This document shows, in pieces, positions 1-8,454 of a stretch of 64,000 nucleotides of DNA. The position numbers and the translations under genes are program-made. How positions within the stretch are numbered: the first letter of the stretch is position 1; each line of letters opens with the position of its first letter. This DNA comes from Clostridia bacterium (lineage in GTDB: Bacteria; Bacillota; Clostridia; UBA1381), in NCBI GenBank assembly GCA_900751885.1, contig CAADTH010000068.1, positions 248,001 to 312,000 of the forward strand, given 5' to 3'. The notes beneath the pieces were generated by a model. The model was not told the origin of the DNA and did no database searches. It saw nothing but the letters and a program-made list of their open reading frames with translations.

Positions 1-655
1 GCCGTTCATTCTTTGCCAGTTCATACGCGTCCTGCCTATCCTTGTTCTCCTGCCAGGAGGAAAAACTGCCCTTTTGCACTTCAATATTCTTTTTGTTAAT
101 GGAAAGCGTGTGGTCGGTACACAAGTCCAAAAGTGTCCTGTCGTGGGACACCAAAATGAAGCCTTTTTTGGACTGCAAGTACCGTCCCACTGTGTACCGC
201 GCCTGCACATCCAGATGATTGGTCGGCTCATCCAAAAGCAAAAAGTTGTTTTGCTTTAAAAACAACGCTCCAAGAAGTACCTTTGTCTGTTCTCCGCCCG
301 ACAGCGTCGAAAACGGACGAAACAGCACATCCGCCTCCACCTCCAGCTTAGAAAGCTCCCTGTAAAATTCCCATTCTTCTGCCTCAGGCGCCAACCCTTC
401 CAGCACCTCCAGCGTGTCTCTTTCCTGTCTTTTTACGATAAACGGGAAATAATCAAACGCTACACTTGACGCAATGTGCCCCTGATAGGGATATTCCCCC
501 ATCAGCAGCCGCAAAAATGTCGTCTTGCCGCGCCCGTTTCTCCCGACGAACCCCAGCTTCCAATCCGTATCGATTTGAAACGATACATCCTCAAACACCA
601 AATCGAATGTCCCCTCATATTCAAATGTCAAGTGTGATACCTGTATCATTGACAT
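1..655 (-). CDS. ABC-F family ATPase, Lsa-like (partial, C-terminus off window)
   Basis: Translating the minus strand from ATG at 655 gives about 218 residues of an ABC-F protein. The first cassette shows Walker A (GRNGRGKTTF), signature (LSGGEQTK) and Walker B with the ABC-F hallmark LLLDEPTNHLD. There are no membrane segments, as expected for this soluble ribosome-acting class. The opening residues (QVSHLTFEYEG, SFQIDTDWKLGF) resemble the Lsa group, whose known members protect ribosomes from lincosamides, streptogramin A and pleuromutilins; that function is inferred here. The start is set by a GGAGG box 7 bases upstream; a second ATG lies at 649. The rest of the gene lies before base 1. It has its own promoter and an attenuator leader. 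Confidence 0.85.
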   Translation of the reverse strand, partial: MSMIQVSHLTFEYEGTFDLVFEDVSFQIDTDWKLGFVGRNGRGKTTFLRLLMGEYPYQGHIASSVAFDYFPFIVKRQERDTLEVLEGLAPEAEEWEFYRELSKLEVEADVLFRPFSTLSGGEQTKVLLGALFLKQNNFLLLDEPTNHLDVQARYTVGRYLQSKKGFILVSHDRTLLDLCTDHTLSINKKNIEVQKGSFSSWQENKDRQDAYELAKNER

Positions 656-676
656 AAAACCGCCTCCTCTGAACAC

Positions 677-866
677 AAAATAAAGCCGCAGGAAATTATC
701 ATTTCCCCACGGCTTATCCATCACAAAAAAGGCTTATCAGACATTTGATAAAGTCAAGACGGAATACGCCAAAAGAAGCTTGAAAATTTCCTGCTTTTTG
801 CACAGCAAACAAAGGCGTTCCGCCATTTTATGCCATGCTCAACTGTTAGCAAGAAATTTTGCGCAT
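677..866 (-). promoter_or_regulatory. Transcription-attenuation leader of the ABC-F gene
   Basis: Between promoter and gene, the minus-strand RNA can form a stem (arms 701-713 and 685-696) followed by a U-rich run (677-684), which is an intrinsic terminator. An upstream segment (785-794, RNA GCAGGAAATT) is perfectly complementary over 10 bases to the terminator 3' arm (688-697), giving a mutually exclusive antiterminator. Short leader ORFs precede it: MRKISC (866-846, AGGAG box 11 bases upstream) and a 29-codon ORF (826-737) that overlaps the antiterminator arm. This is the arrangement known for drug-induced ribosome-stalling control of ABC-F and erm genes; induction itself is inferred. Confidence 0.65.
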
Positions 867-901
867 TCCTCTTCACTCTCCTGTCCCATTAAATTAAATT
901 T

Positions 902-930
902 ATTGTATCAGCATCCCACAAAAAAGTCAA
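902..930 (-). promoter_or_regulatory. Promoter of the ABC-F leader
   Basis: The minus strand carries TTGACT (925-930), a 17-base spacer and TACAAT (902-907). The -35 box overlaps the T-run of the citrate synthase terminator. Confidence 0.8.
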
Positions 931-965
931 TCCCAATTTGGCTATTCCCTCTCATCGATTGGGAT
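919..965 (-). terminator. Terminator of citrate synthase gene
   Basis: An 8-bp stem (arms 958-965 and 930-937) surrounds the stop codon in a 20-base loop and is followed by six T residues on the minus strand. The long loop makes it weaker than the other terminators here. Confidence 0.5.
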
Positions 966-2342
966 ATATCTCGAATTGGTGGAAAGTGACTTGTACGCAG
1001 GACGGATGATTTTCCGGTTTCCAATGACCTCCTCAAGCCTGTGTGCGCACCAGCCGACGATTCTCGACACTGCAAACAGCGGCGTGTAAAGCTCCTGTGG
1101 AATGTTCATCATTTTATAGACAAAGCCTGAATACAAGTCCACATTCGCACTCATGACCTTCTTTTGATGGCGCACCCTCTCAAATACCTGCGGTGTCAGC
1201 CGTTCCACCGCCTGATACAAATTGAATTCTCTCTCATGCTCCTCGCTTTTACCTGCCATCTTGCGCGCCTGCTCCTTGAGCAGAACCGCGCGCGGATCGG
1301 ACATGGTATACACCGCATGCCCCATCCCATACACCAACCCTGAGTGGTCAAAGGCTTCTTTTCTCATAATTTTTTCTATGTACCCTGCGACCTCGTCCTC
1401 GTTTTCCCAGTCAGCTACATTCTCCTTGATTTCCTCCATCATGCCCATGACCTTGGCATTTGCGCCGCCGTGCTTCGGTCCCTTTAATGACCCAATCGCC
1501 GCCGCGATTGCCGAGTATGTATCCGTGTCTGTGGAAGAAACCACACGTGTGGTGAATGCAGAGTTGTTTCCGCCGCCATGCTCTGCGTGAATCATCAGCA
1601 TCATATCGAGCATATGCGCCTCCTCCTCTGTGTACTGGTTATCCGGACGAATCATATACAGAAAATTCTCCGCGGTCGAAAGCTCTGGCTGCGGTGCATG
1701 GATATACAGGCTTTTCCCGTCATGGTAGTGGCTCTTTGCCTGATATCCATACGCCGCGAGAACCGGCATGCGCGCAATCAGCTCTATCGACTGGCGCAGA
1801 ACATTTCCCACACTGATGTTGTCCGGATCGGGATCATACGAGTAGCATGCCAGCACGCTTCTCGCGAGCTTGTTCATGATATTTCCGCTCGGCGCCTTCA
1901 TGATCATATCCTCGGTAAATCCATCCGGGAGCCTGCGAAGCTCTCCCACAAGATGCGTAAATTTTTCAAAGGAATCACGCCCCGGGAGCCTGCCCAAAAG
2001 GAGAAGGTGAATCACCTCTTCAAACCCAAACCGCCCTTCCTTCCGGCAGTTTTCCACAATATCCTCGACATTGATTCCGCGGTAGCGCAAATGACCCGGA
2101 ACCGGTATCTTCTCCCCGTCCTCGATATAATAGCCCGACACCTCTCCGATTGCCGTAAGCCCTGCCATAACTCCTGTGCCGTCTTTATACCTCAGCCCAC
2201 GTTTTACATTATATTTGTCAAACTGCTCCGCCGGTAGTGCCTGATACAAATCCTTTGCCAACTCCTGAAATACCTCCACCAGCTCCAGTCTCTTTTTGTT
2301 CTCCACTGTGTTCGCCTCCCTTATCTGATTTCCATTGCTCAT
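942..2342 (-). CDS. gltA: Citrate synthase
   Basis: This gene encodes the condensation of oxaloacetate with acetyl-CoA to citrate, feeding glutamate synthesis in anaerobes. The 466-residue protein shows the family landmarks: GGGNNSAF, the catalytic His in GPKHGGAN (about residue 291), the second His in GMGHAVY (about 342) and the catalytic Asp in NVDLYSG (about 402). Its length fits the longer clostridial citrate synthases. ATG at 2342 is preferred; an in-frame TTG at 2366 would add eight residues, and neither has a strong ribosome site. The upstream toroid-protein gene ends at 2380, so the two may share a transcript. Confidence 0.93.
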   Translation of the reverse strand: MSNGNQIREANTVENKKRLELVEVFQELAKDLYQALPAEQFDKYNVKRGLRYKDGTGVMAGLTAIGEVSGYYIEDGEKIPVPGHLRYRGINVEDIVENCRKEGRFGFEEVIHLLLLGRLPGRDSFEKFTHLVGELRRLPDGFTEDMIMKAPSGNIMNKLARSVLACYSYDPDPDNISVGNVLRQSIELIARMPVLAAYGYQAKSHYHDGKSLYIHAPQPELSTAENFLYMIRPDNQYTEEEAHMLDMMLMIHAEHGGGNNSAFTTRVVSSTDTDTYSAIAAAIGSLKGPKHGGANAKVMGMMEEIKENVADWENEDEVAGYIEKIMRKEAFDHSGLVYGMGHAVYTMSDPRAVLLKEQARKMAGKSEEHEREFNLYQAVERLTPQVFERVRHQKKVMSANVDLYSGFVYKMMNIPQELYTPLFAVSRIVGWCAHRLEEVIGNRKIIRPAYKSLSTNSRYIPIDERE

Positions 2343-2379
2343 TTTGCTTTCTATAATTATGTACAAAGTCTGCTTCCGC

Positions 2380-3327
2380 CTATTTCTCTATTTCCAGCCT
2401 GCCATGCTCCTGCAGCTTCTTCAACTCCTCAATCGCACCGATAATCGGAAAGCACACGCCACCCACAGAGCAAATCAAGTCTTTCTTTTCGTCAGGTGTA
2501 TCCCCCCAAAGACCGTCTGTATTCCATCCATTTCCGGCAGACAGCCTGTCAACAATTGCATCAAGCTCTGCTTCGGTTATCTCGCTTTTCTCTATCCGTT
2601 TTCTGATTTGAGTGCGAATCTCAGGCAGTGCCGCCTCGTCGACGATTTTCAAAAATTCCGATGCCAAGCGGTGGCACTCGTCCGCGCTTTTTATGCCACT
2701 TTCCTCCAGCGCTTCAATCAGTGAGACCCAGTCGTTCGCCTCGATATCCTCCTGATTCCATTCATTCGTGAATGCACAGAACTCTGAAAATTTCTCCATG
2801 TGCGAAAGCCGATATTCTATCGCTCTGAGTGTCTTTTGATAAATCTCATGCTCCTTGTCAAAATACTTCAGCACAAAACGGAACAAATCGCCGCACACAT
2901 AATTTTCCGCCGGCCAATCCTTTGGGAACCACGGCGCGTTCGGGAACAGATACCACGGCTGGCATGGATAATTGTTGTTGGACGGAATCGACCAATACCA
3001 TCCATGCTCCGTAAAGTATTCGCTGTGTTCAATGAATCTGATGATTCCCTGAATCATAGGATGGTCCTTCTGGATACAGTCCAAAGACTTCAGCCGTTCA
3101 TACGCCATAACTGTAGTGGCAGGCGAGGAATTTGGATTGGAGCAGTCAGGCTCCAGACCGTTTCCAAAGCCGCCGTCCTCATTCTGAAAAAATCCCAATG
3201 CCTCTACTGCCGCTTCCCTGCTCCCATTCTCAAAATAATACTGCCACCATGTCAGCTCGACGTGCCGCGCATGGCGGTAGACCCACGTGCGAATTTGTTC
3301 ATACACTTCCTTTGAGAGCTGTTTCAT
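2380..3327 (-). CDS. Hypothetical protein with prenyltransferase/terpene-cyclase-like toroid repeats
   Basis: A 315-residue soluble protein without signal peptide or membrane segment. It contains a QNEDGGFGNGLEPD stretch (about residues 48-61), reminiscent of the QxxDGGF motif in alpha/alpha-toroid proteins such as squalene cyclases and prenyltransferase beta subunits. Aromatic clusters (WYWSIPSNNN, CQPWYLFPNAPWFP) follow. I do not recognise a specific function, and nothing in the neighbours (citrate synthase downstream, topoisomerase upstream) points to isoprenoid chemistry. The start ATG at 3327 has AGGG-type purines upstream. It may be the first gene of a transcript that continues into citrate synthase. 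Confidence 0.7.
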   Translation of the reverse strand: MKQLSKEVYEQIRTWVYRHARHVELTWWQYYFENGSREAAVEALGFFQNEDGGFGNGLEPDCSNPNSSPATTVMAYERLKSLDCIQKDHPMIQGIIRFIEHSEYFTEHGWYWSIPSNNNYPCQPWYLFPNAPWFPKDWPAENYVCGDLFRFVLKYFDKEHEIYQKTLRAIEYRLSHMEKFSEFCAFTNEWNQEDIEANDWVSLIEALEESGIKSADECHRLASEFLKIVDEAALPEIRTQIRKRIEKSEITEAELDAIVDRLSAGNGWNTDGLWGDTPDEKKDLICSVGGVCFPIIGAIEELKKLQEHGRLEIEK

Positions 3328-3366
3328 ACTATCCCTCCCACCAATTTCTGTTATCGCTGTTGTTTT

Positions 3367-5580
3367 CTAAAATAATGTCAGCTGCTCTGCCGGAGAATCC
3401 TCTTTTTTTAGAAGGCTTCCCACTGCCGGGAGGTTCTTTGTCGTGTAATACGCCAAATCCTTGATTCCGCTCTCCTCCGCTTTGACCACGCGGTTCATCA
3501 CCGCTCCCTTTTTCAGGTTCATTACCTGCACGCCCTGCGAGCTCTTCGTCGCCTTTACAGATACCTTCTCTGTATCGATAACAAGCGCCTTTCCGCTCGA
3601 CGCATATCCGACGAGCTTCATCTCCTCCGGCAGAAAACGAATATCACACAGCGGCGCCTTGTCCGAATACGCGTTGGCAAGCTTTTTGCGGTTGGTCTTT
3701 GTCTCATACCCAGACAGCGGCACCTTTGCCATCTTTCCGTTTTGAAATGAAAACAGCATCATTCCGGAATAGTCCGTCGTCACCACGGTGTACAGAATCG
3801 TCTCGCCGTCCTCCAGTCCCAAAATCCCCGGAAGGTACTCTCCCATTGTGGTTACCTTCGCGTCGGCAAGGTCATAGGTCTTCATCTTATACACTGTGTT
3901 CCTGTTTGAGAAAAACAATAGCTCGCTCTTGTTCGTGGTCTCGATTTCCTGCAAAATCTCGTCGTCCTCCTTGAGCTTGTGCTCAGAGGTGGTCGAACGA
4001 AGCGACAGCGCGGATACCTTCTTGATATAGTTTTCCCTCGTAAAGAAAATGGTCAGCGCATAATCCTCGATAAAGTTCTCCTCCTGATACTCCTCAATCT
4101 CGTCGCCCTTTACAAGCTCTGTCCTCCGGTCGATTCCATACTTTTTCGAGATGGCTTCAAGCTGCTCAATGATAAGTCCCTTTACCTTCTCATCATCGTC
4201 TAAAATGTCCTGCATCTGGTCGATTTCCTCAATCAGCCGCTCAATCTCCGAGGTGCGCTTTAAAATGTATTCCTTATTCAAATTCCGAAGACGGATTTCC
4301 GCGATATACTCCGCCTGTACCTGGTCGATTTCAAAGCCTCTCTGCAAATTTGGCACGACATCCTCTTCCTTTTCTGTGTGCCTGATAATCGAAATCGCTT
4401 TGTCGATATCAAGGAGTATTTTTTTCAAGCCCGTCAGCAAATGCAGCTTCTCACTCTTTTTGTCGATATCATACCTAAGGCTGTTTTTGATGCACTCCAT
4501 CCGAAACAGGGACCACTCCCGAAGCATGTCTTTTACCCCAAGCACCACCGGGCGGTTGTGAATCAGCACATTGAAGTTACAGCTGAAGCTGTCCTGAAGC
4601 GGTGTCATCTTAAACAGCTTTGTCATCAACGCCTCCGGGTCTGTGCCGCGTTTTAAATCAATCGTGATTTTAAGTCCTGATAAATCCGTCTCATCTCGCA
4701 CATCGGAAATTTCTCTTGCCTTGCTCGTCTTAATTAGGTCAATGATTTTTTCCACAATCGCTTCACTCGTGGTACTGTAGGGAATCTCTACGACCTCAAT
4801 GCAGTTGTTTTTCTCGTCATAGCGGTATTTCGCACGCATTTTAAAGCTTCCGCGCCCTGTTCTGTAAATCTCCCGCATCTGTGCCTCGTCATAGATAATC
4901 TGTGCGCCCAAGGAGAAATCCGGCGCGGGCATATAGGAAATCAAATCTGCAGCTTCATCCTTTAGATACGCAATCGTGGCGCGGCAGACCTCACGCAGAT
5001 TAAACGAGCAGATATTGCTCGCCATACCGACCGCAATCCCCTGATTCGGATTCACCAAAATGTTTGGGAACGCGACCGGCAGAAGCACCGGCTCTTTAAG
5101 CTCTCCATCGTAGTTGTCTACAAATTCAACCGTGTTTTTGTTGATGTCCCCAAACAGCTCCTGGCAGATTGGCTCCAGGCGCACCTCGGTATAACGCGAT
5201 GCCGCATATGCCATATCTCTGGAATACTGCTTTCCAAAGTTCCCCTGCGATTCGACGAGTGGATGCAACAGCGCCTCATTTCCGCGCGTCAGACGTACCA
5301 TCGTCTCATAGATGGCGCTGTCCCCATGCGGATTCAGCTTCATCGTCTGTCCGACCACATTTGCAGATTTTGTCAGCTTCCCCCCCAAAAGTCCCATCTT
5401 GTACATGGTGTAGAGAAGCTTCCTGTGCGCCGGCTTGAGTCCGTCGATTTCCGGAATTGCACGCGACACAATCACGCTCATCGCATAGGGCATATAATTT
5501 TTTTCCAGCGTCTCGGTAATCGGCTGCTTGTCAATTGCCGCCAAGACAACCGGCTCTTCCTGTTTTTTCTTCCTTGCCAT
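3367..5580 (-). CDS. parC: DNA topoisomerase IV subunit A (GyrA/ParC family)
   Basis: This is the DNA breakage-reunion subunit of a type II topoisomerase, 737 residues long. The active-site tyrosine lies in AASRYTEVRL (Tyr130), and the quinolone-region helix reads NPHGDSAIYE (Ser88, Glu92), with the Ser/Glu pair common in Gram-positive ParC. The C-terminal beta-propeller region is shorter than in typical GyrA or ParC of 800 or more residues. The gene lies 20 bases downstream of the ParE-like gene, as in parE-parC operons. Both subunits diverge from canonical gyrase, so it is probably the second type II enzyme of the cell rather than gyrase. Confidence 0.88.
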   Translation of the reverse strand: MARKKKQEEPVVLAAIDKQPITETLEKNYMPYAMSVIVSRAIPEIDGLKPAHRKLLYTMYKMGLLGGKLTKSANVVGQTMKLNPHGDSAIYETMVRLTRGNEALLHPLVESQGNFGKQYSRDMAYAASRYTEVRLEPICQELFGDINKNTVEFVDNYDGELKEPVLLPVAFPNILVNPNQGIAVGMASNICSFNLREVCRATIAYLKDEAADLISYMPAPDFSLGAQIIYDEAQMREIYRTGRGSFKMRAKYRYDEKNNCIEVVEIPYSTTSEAIVEKIIDLIKTSKAREISDVRDETDLSGLKITIDLKRGTDPEALMTKLFKMTPLQDSFSCNFNVLIHNRPVVLGVKDMLREWSLFRMECIKNSLRYDIDKKSEKLHLLTGLKKILLDIDKAISIIRHTEKEEDVVPNLQRGFEIDQVQAEYIAEIRLRNLNKEYILKRTSEIERLIEEIDQMQDILDDDEKVKGLIIEQLEAISKKYGIDRRTELVKGDEIEEYQEENFIEDYALTIFFTRENYIKKVSALSLRSTTSEHKLKEDDEILQEIETTNKSELLFFSNRNTVYKMKTYDLADAKVTTMGEYLPGILGLEDGETILYTVVTTDYSGMMLFSFQNGKMAKVPLSGYETKTNRKKLANAYSDKAPLCDIRFLPEEMKLVGYASSGKALVIDTEKVSVKATKSSQGVQVMNLKKGAVMNRVVKAEESGIKDLAYYTTKNLPAVGSLLKKEDSPAEQLTLF

Positions 5581-5600
5581 AGTGTTCCTTTCCCTTTTTC

Positions 5601-7619
5601 CTAGCTAATATCTAGCATCTCCATATACTCCTCGCCATGCAGGGCGATAAATTCTTTTCTGTCCCCGATACTGTCGCCCAAAAGCACATCGAACATCGCC
5701 GCAGTCCTCTCCATGCTTTCCGGCGTCACCTGAATCAAGCGCCTTGTCGCAGGATGCATGGTGGTCAGCGACATCATATCCGGCTGGTTTTCCCCCAGCC
5801 CCTTTGACCGCTTGATTTCATACTCGTCCTTCGCCTTGGAAAGTCCGTCTTTTTGAAATTCCGAGAGCACCTCATCGCGCTCCCTGTCAGAGTATGCAAA
5901 CCGTTTTTCACCCTTTCTCTTTCCCTTTAAAATCGTGATTTCATACAAAGGGGATTCCGCGATATACACCTTGCCCACCTCAATCAAGGTCGGCATCAGG
6001 CGGTAAATCATGGTAAGAAGAAGCGTGCGAATCTGGAAGCCGTCCACATCCGCGTCCGTACACAAAATGACCTTGCTCCATCTGAGATTATCCAGGCTGA
6101 AGCTGTCGAGCGATTTGTTGTGCTTGGATTTGATTTCCACACCGCATCCCAATACCTTGACAAGGTCTACAATGATTTCACTTTTAAATATCTTGTTATA
6201 ATCTGCCTTCAGGCAGTTTAATATCTTTCCGCGAATTGGCATAATTGCCTGAAATTCCGAGTTTCTCGCGAGCTTACACGAGCCGAGCGCGGAATCTCCC
6301 TCCACGATATACACTTCCCGTTTTTCCTTGTCCTTTGTACGGCAGTCCACAAACTTTGCCACACGGTTGGTCACATCCATGGAGCCTGTGAGCTTCTTTT
6401 TGATGTCCACACGCGCCTTTTCTGCGTTTTCGCGGCTTCGCTTGTTTACCAGTACCTGATTTGAAATTTTATCTGCATCCGCCTTATTTTCGATGAAATA
6501 CACCTCAAGCTGATGGCGCAGAAACTCTGTCATTGCCTCCTGGATAAATTTATTGTTGATTGCCTTTTTCGTCTGATTTTCATAGCTTGTCTGCGTGGAA
6601 AAGGAGTTGATAACCAGTGCCAGACAGTCCGCCACATCATTAAAGGTAATCTTCGATTCGTTCTTATTATATTTGCTGTTTTGCTTCAAATATTTATCGA
6701 TTGCATACACAAACGCGTTTTTGACCGCCTTGTCAGGCGAGCCGCCATGCTCCAGATAGCTGGAGTTGTGGTAATATTCCAGCAGATTGATGCTGTTTGA
6801 AAAGCAAAACGCAACCTGCATCTTCATGCGGTAATCCGGCTTGTCCTCCCTGTCGCGCCCTGTGCGCTCCGTCTCCCAGCTCTCCACTGTCGTAAAGGAA
6901 GTATCCGCCACCGTCTCCTTGAGATAATCGACAATTCCATTTTCATAGTAATACTCAAATTGTTCCATCCCATCCGCGGTTTCATTGTGCAGGATGAATT
7001 TGATTCCGGCGTTTACCATCGCCTGCTTTTTTAGGATATCCTGATAATATGAAAGCGGTACGTTGATGTCGGTAAATACCTCTTTGTCAGGCTTCCACCT
7101 CTGGATAGAGCCCGTTTCCTTGCTTCTGATGTTCTCCTTTTTTAATCCCCCGACATTTTCTCCCTTTTCAAAGTGCAAGCTGTAGCGAACGTGGTCGCGC
7201 ATAACCGTAACGTCCATATATTCCGAGCTGTACTGGGTCGCGCACGCACCCAAACCGTTTAATCCCAGGCTGTATTCATACATCCCATCTGTATTATTGT
7301 CGTATTTTCCCCCTGCATAAAGCTCGCAGTACACAAGCTCCCAGTTAAAGCGCCCTTCCTTTTCGTTGTAGTCGAGCGGTATTCCTCGTCCATGGTCATG
7401 CACCTCAATCGAACCATCCAAAAAACGCGTGATTTCAATCGTATCACCGAATCCCTCCCGCGCTTCGTCAATCGAGTTAGACAATATCTCAAAAACAGAG
7501 TGCTGGCACCCTTCCAGACCGTCAGAACCAAAAATGACCGCCGGACGCTTTCTGACCCTGTCCGCACCCTTTAAACTGGTAATGCTTTCATTTCCATACT
7601 GTTGTTTTTTCTTCGGCAT
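5601..7619 (-). CDS. parE: DNA topoisomerase IV subunit B (GyrB/ParE family)
   Basis: The ATPase subunit partner of the adjacent ParC-like protein, 672 residues. The GHKL ATP site shows NSIDEA (Asn48, Asp51) and DHGRGIP (about 75-81). The TOPRIM metal site shows VEGDSALGS and CTDADVDGF. Canonical GyrB/ParE read EGDSAGG and DADVDGSHI, so the residues just after both acidic motifs differ here; the acidic residues themselves are intact. A strong promoter lies upstream, and parC follows after 20 bases. The pair is best read as a divergent topoisomerase IV acting in chromosome decatenation. Confidence 0.88.
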   Translation of the reverse strand: MPKKKQQYGNESITSLKGADRVRKRPAVIFGSDGLEGCQHSVFEILSNSIDEAREGFGDTIEITRFLDGSIEVHDHGRGIPLDYNEKEGRFNWELVYCELYAGGKYDNNTDGMYEYSLGLNGLGACATQYSSEYMDVTVMRDHVRYSLHFEKGENVGGLKKENIRSKETGSIQRWKPDKEVFTDINVPLSYYQDILKKQAMVNAGIKFILHNETADGMEQFEYYYENGIVDYLKETVADTSFTTVESWETERTGRDREDKPDYRMKMQVAFCFSNSINLLEYYHNSSYLEHGGSPDKAVKNAFVYAIDKYLKQNSKYNKNESKITFNDVADCLALVINSFSTQTSYENQTKKAINNKFIQEAMTEFLRHQLEVYFIENKADADKISNQVLVNKRSRENAEKARVDIKKKLTGSMDVTNRVAKFVDCRTKDKEKREVYIVEGDSALGSCKLARNSEFQAIMPIRGKILNCLKADYNKIFKSEIIVDLVKVLGCGVEIKSKHNKSLDSFSLDNLRWSKVILCTDADVDGFQIRTLLLTMIYRLMPTLIEVGKVYIAESPLYEITILKGKRKGEKRFAYSDRERDEVLSEFQKDGLSKAKDEYEIKRSKGLGENQPDMMSLTTMHPATRRLIQVTPESMERTAAMFDVLLGDSIGDRKEFIALHGEEYMEMLDIS

Positions 7620-7683
7620 CGTTTTCTCCCCATCTAAAAATAACTACAATTATTCATCACTTAAATTGATACGATTTCTTTTT

Positions 7684-7713
7684 ATTATACCTATAACAGC
7701 GTACTTTTGTCAA
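7684..7713 (-). promoter_or_regulatory. Promoter of parE-parC
   Basis: The minus strand has TTGACA (7708-7713), an 18-base spacer and TATAAT (7684-7689), about 65 bases before the parE start. Confidence 0.85.
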
Positions 7714-7729
7714 ATCAAAGTCGACGAAG

Positions 7730-7764
7730 GAGTTGTTGCGACTCATTCGCAACAACTCTTTTTT
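7730..7764 (+). terminator. Orphan rho-independent terminator
   Basis: A perfect 11-bp stem (7730-7740 and 7748-7758) with a 7-base loop is followed by six T on the plus strand. No plus-strand gene precedes it. It sits just upstream of the divergent parE promoter. Confidence 0.8.
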
Positions 7765-7848
7765 GTAATCTCTCAATCATTTGGTGATTTCCCCATAATT
7801 TTATTCTCTTTTTTCACGATATTTCGTCTGCCTTTCGATTTTTTTCTA

Positions 7849-7877
7849 TTGTGTCTCTTTTTAAAGTATGATAAAAT
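7849..7877 (+). promoter_or_regulatory. Promoter of the cysteine-cluster/VanW gene pair
   Basis: TTGTGT (7849-7854), a 17-base spacer and TAAAAT (7872-7877) lie 42 bases before the start codon at 7919. The -35 box is imperfect. Confidence 0.6.
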
Positions 7878-7918
7878 AAATTGATGAGTGTAATATCTTA
7901 GAAAATGGGAGAATAAGT

Positions 7919-8431
7919 ATGAATGTAGCATATGTATATCTTCAGCTTTACCGTCTTTTTGACTCTGTGACGCCAATTGACGCGGACTGCGGCGCATGCT
8001 GTAAAAAAGCGTGCTGTAAGGGCGACGGCGGAATGTATCTGTTCCCTGGAGAAAAAAGAGTATATGACCTGCTGAAACCCGACTGGGTGACAGTCGAAAA
8101 ATCGGATTTTTCCTATACATCGAAAGGAAAAGAGTATATTGTCCCGATTGCACTTTGTAATGGTCAGTGTGACCGCTATCAGCGGCCGCTTGCCTGCCGT
8201 ATTTTTCCTTTGACCCCTTATATCGAAACGGATGGTACACTCTCCATTATCACAGACCCTCGCGCAAAGCCTGTCTGTCCCCTTTCCGACGGACTTTTGG
8301 TGAACGATTATAACAGGCTATTTGTCAAAAATATAAAAAAAGCATTCGCACTGTTAAGCCAAAATGCGCAGGTGCGTGCATTTTTAAAGGCATATTCTTC
8401 GTATTTAGACGAATTCCGAAAATTTTTTTAA
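7919..8431 (+). CDS. YkgJ-type cysteine-cluster protein
   Basis: A 170-residue soluble protein with a cysteine pattern typical of the zinc/iron-chelating YkgJ family: Cys24, Cys27-28 and Cys32-33 near the N-terminus, then Cys80, Cys84, Cys93 (within RPLACRIFPL) and Cys120. Such proteins probably hold an Fe-S cluster or zinc, but their role is not settled, and I infer none here. The gene is followed 23 bases later by the VanW-like gene, with which it probably forms a short operon from the promoter at 7849. The start is supported by GGGAGAA-type purines before the ATG. Confidence 0.8.
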   Translation: MNVAYVYLQLYRLFDSVTPIDADCGACCKKACCKGDGGMYLFPGEKRVYDLLKPDWVTVEKSDFSYTSKGKEYIVPIALCNGQCDRYQRPLACRIFPLTPYIETDGTLSIITDPRAKPVCPLSDGLLVNDYNRLFVKNIKKAFALLSQNAQVRAFLKAYSSYLDEFRKFF

Positions 8432-8454
8432 TAGACTAAAGGTGGTATTAATCT

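Noticed and set aside
780..989. Plus-strand frame across the ABC-F leader
   Set aside because: It is antisense to the attenuator and the end of citrate synthase, with no ribosome site; composition reflects the opposite strand.
1578..2237. 219-codon plus-strand frame
   Set aside because: It lies entirely antisense to citrate synthase, whose protein motifs are unmistakable.
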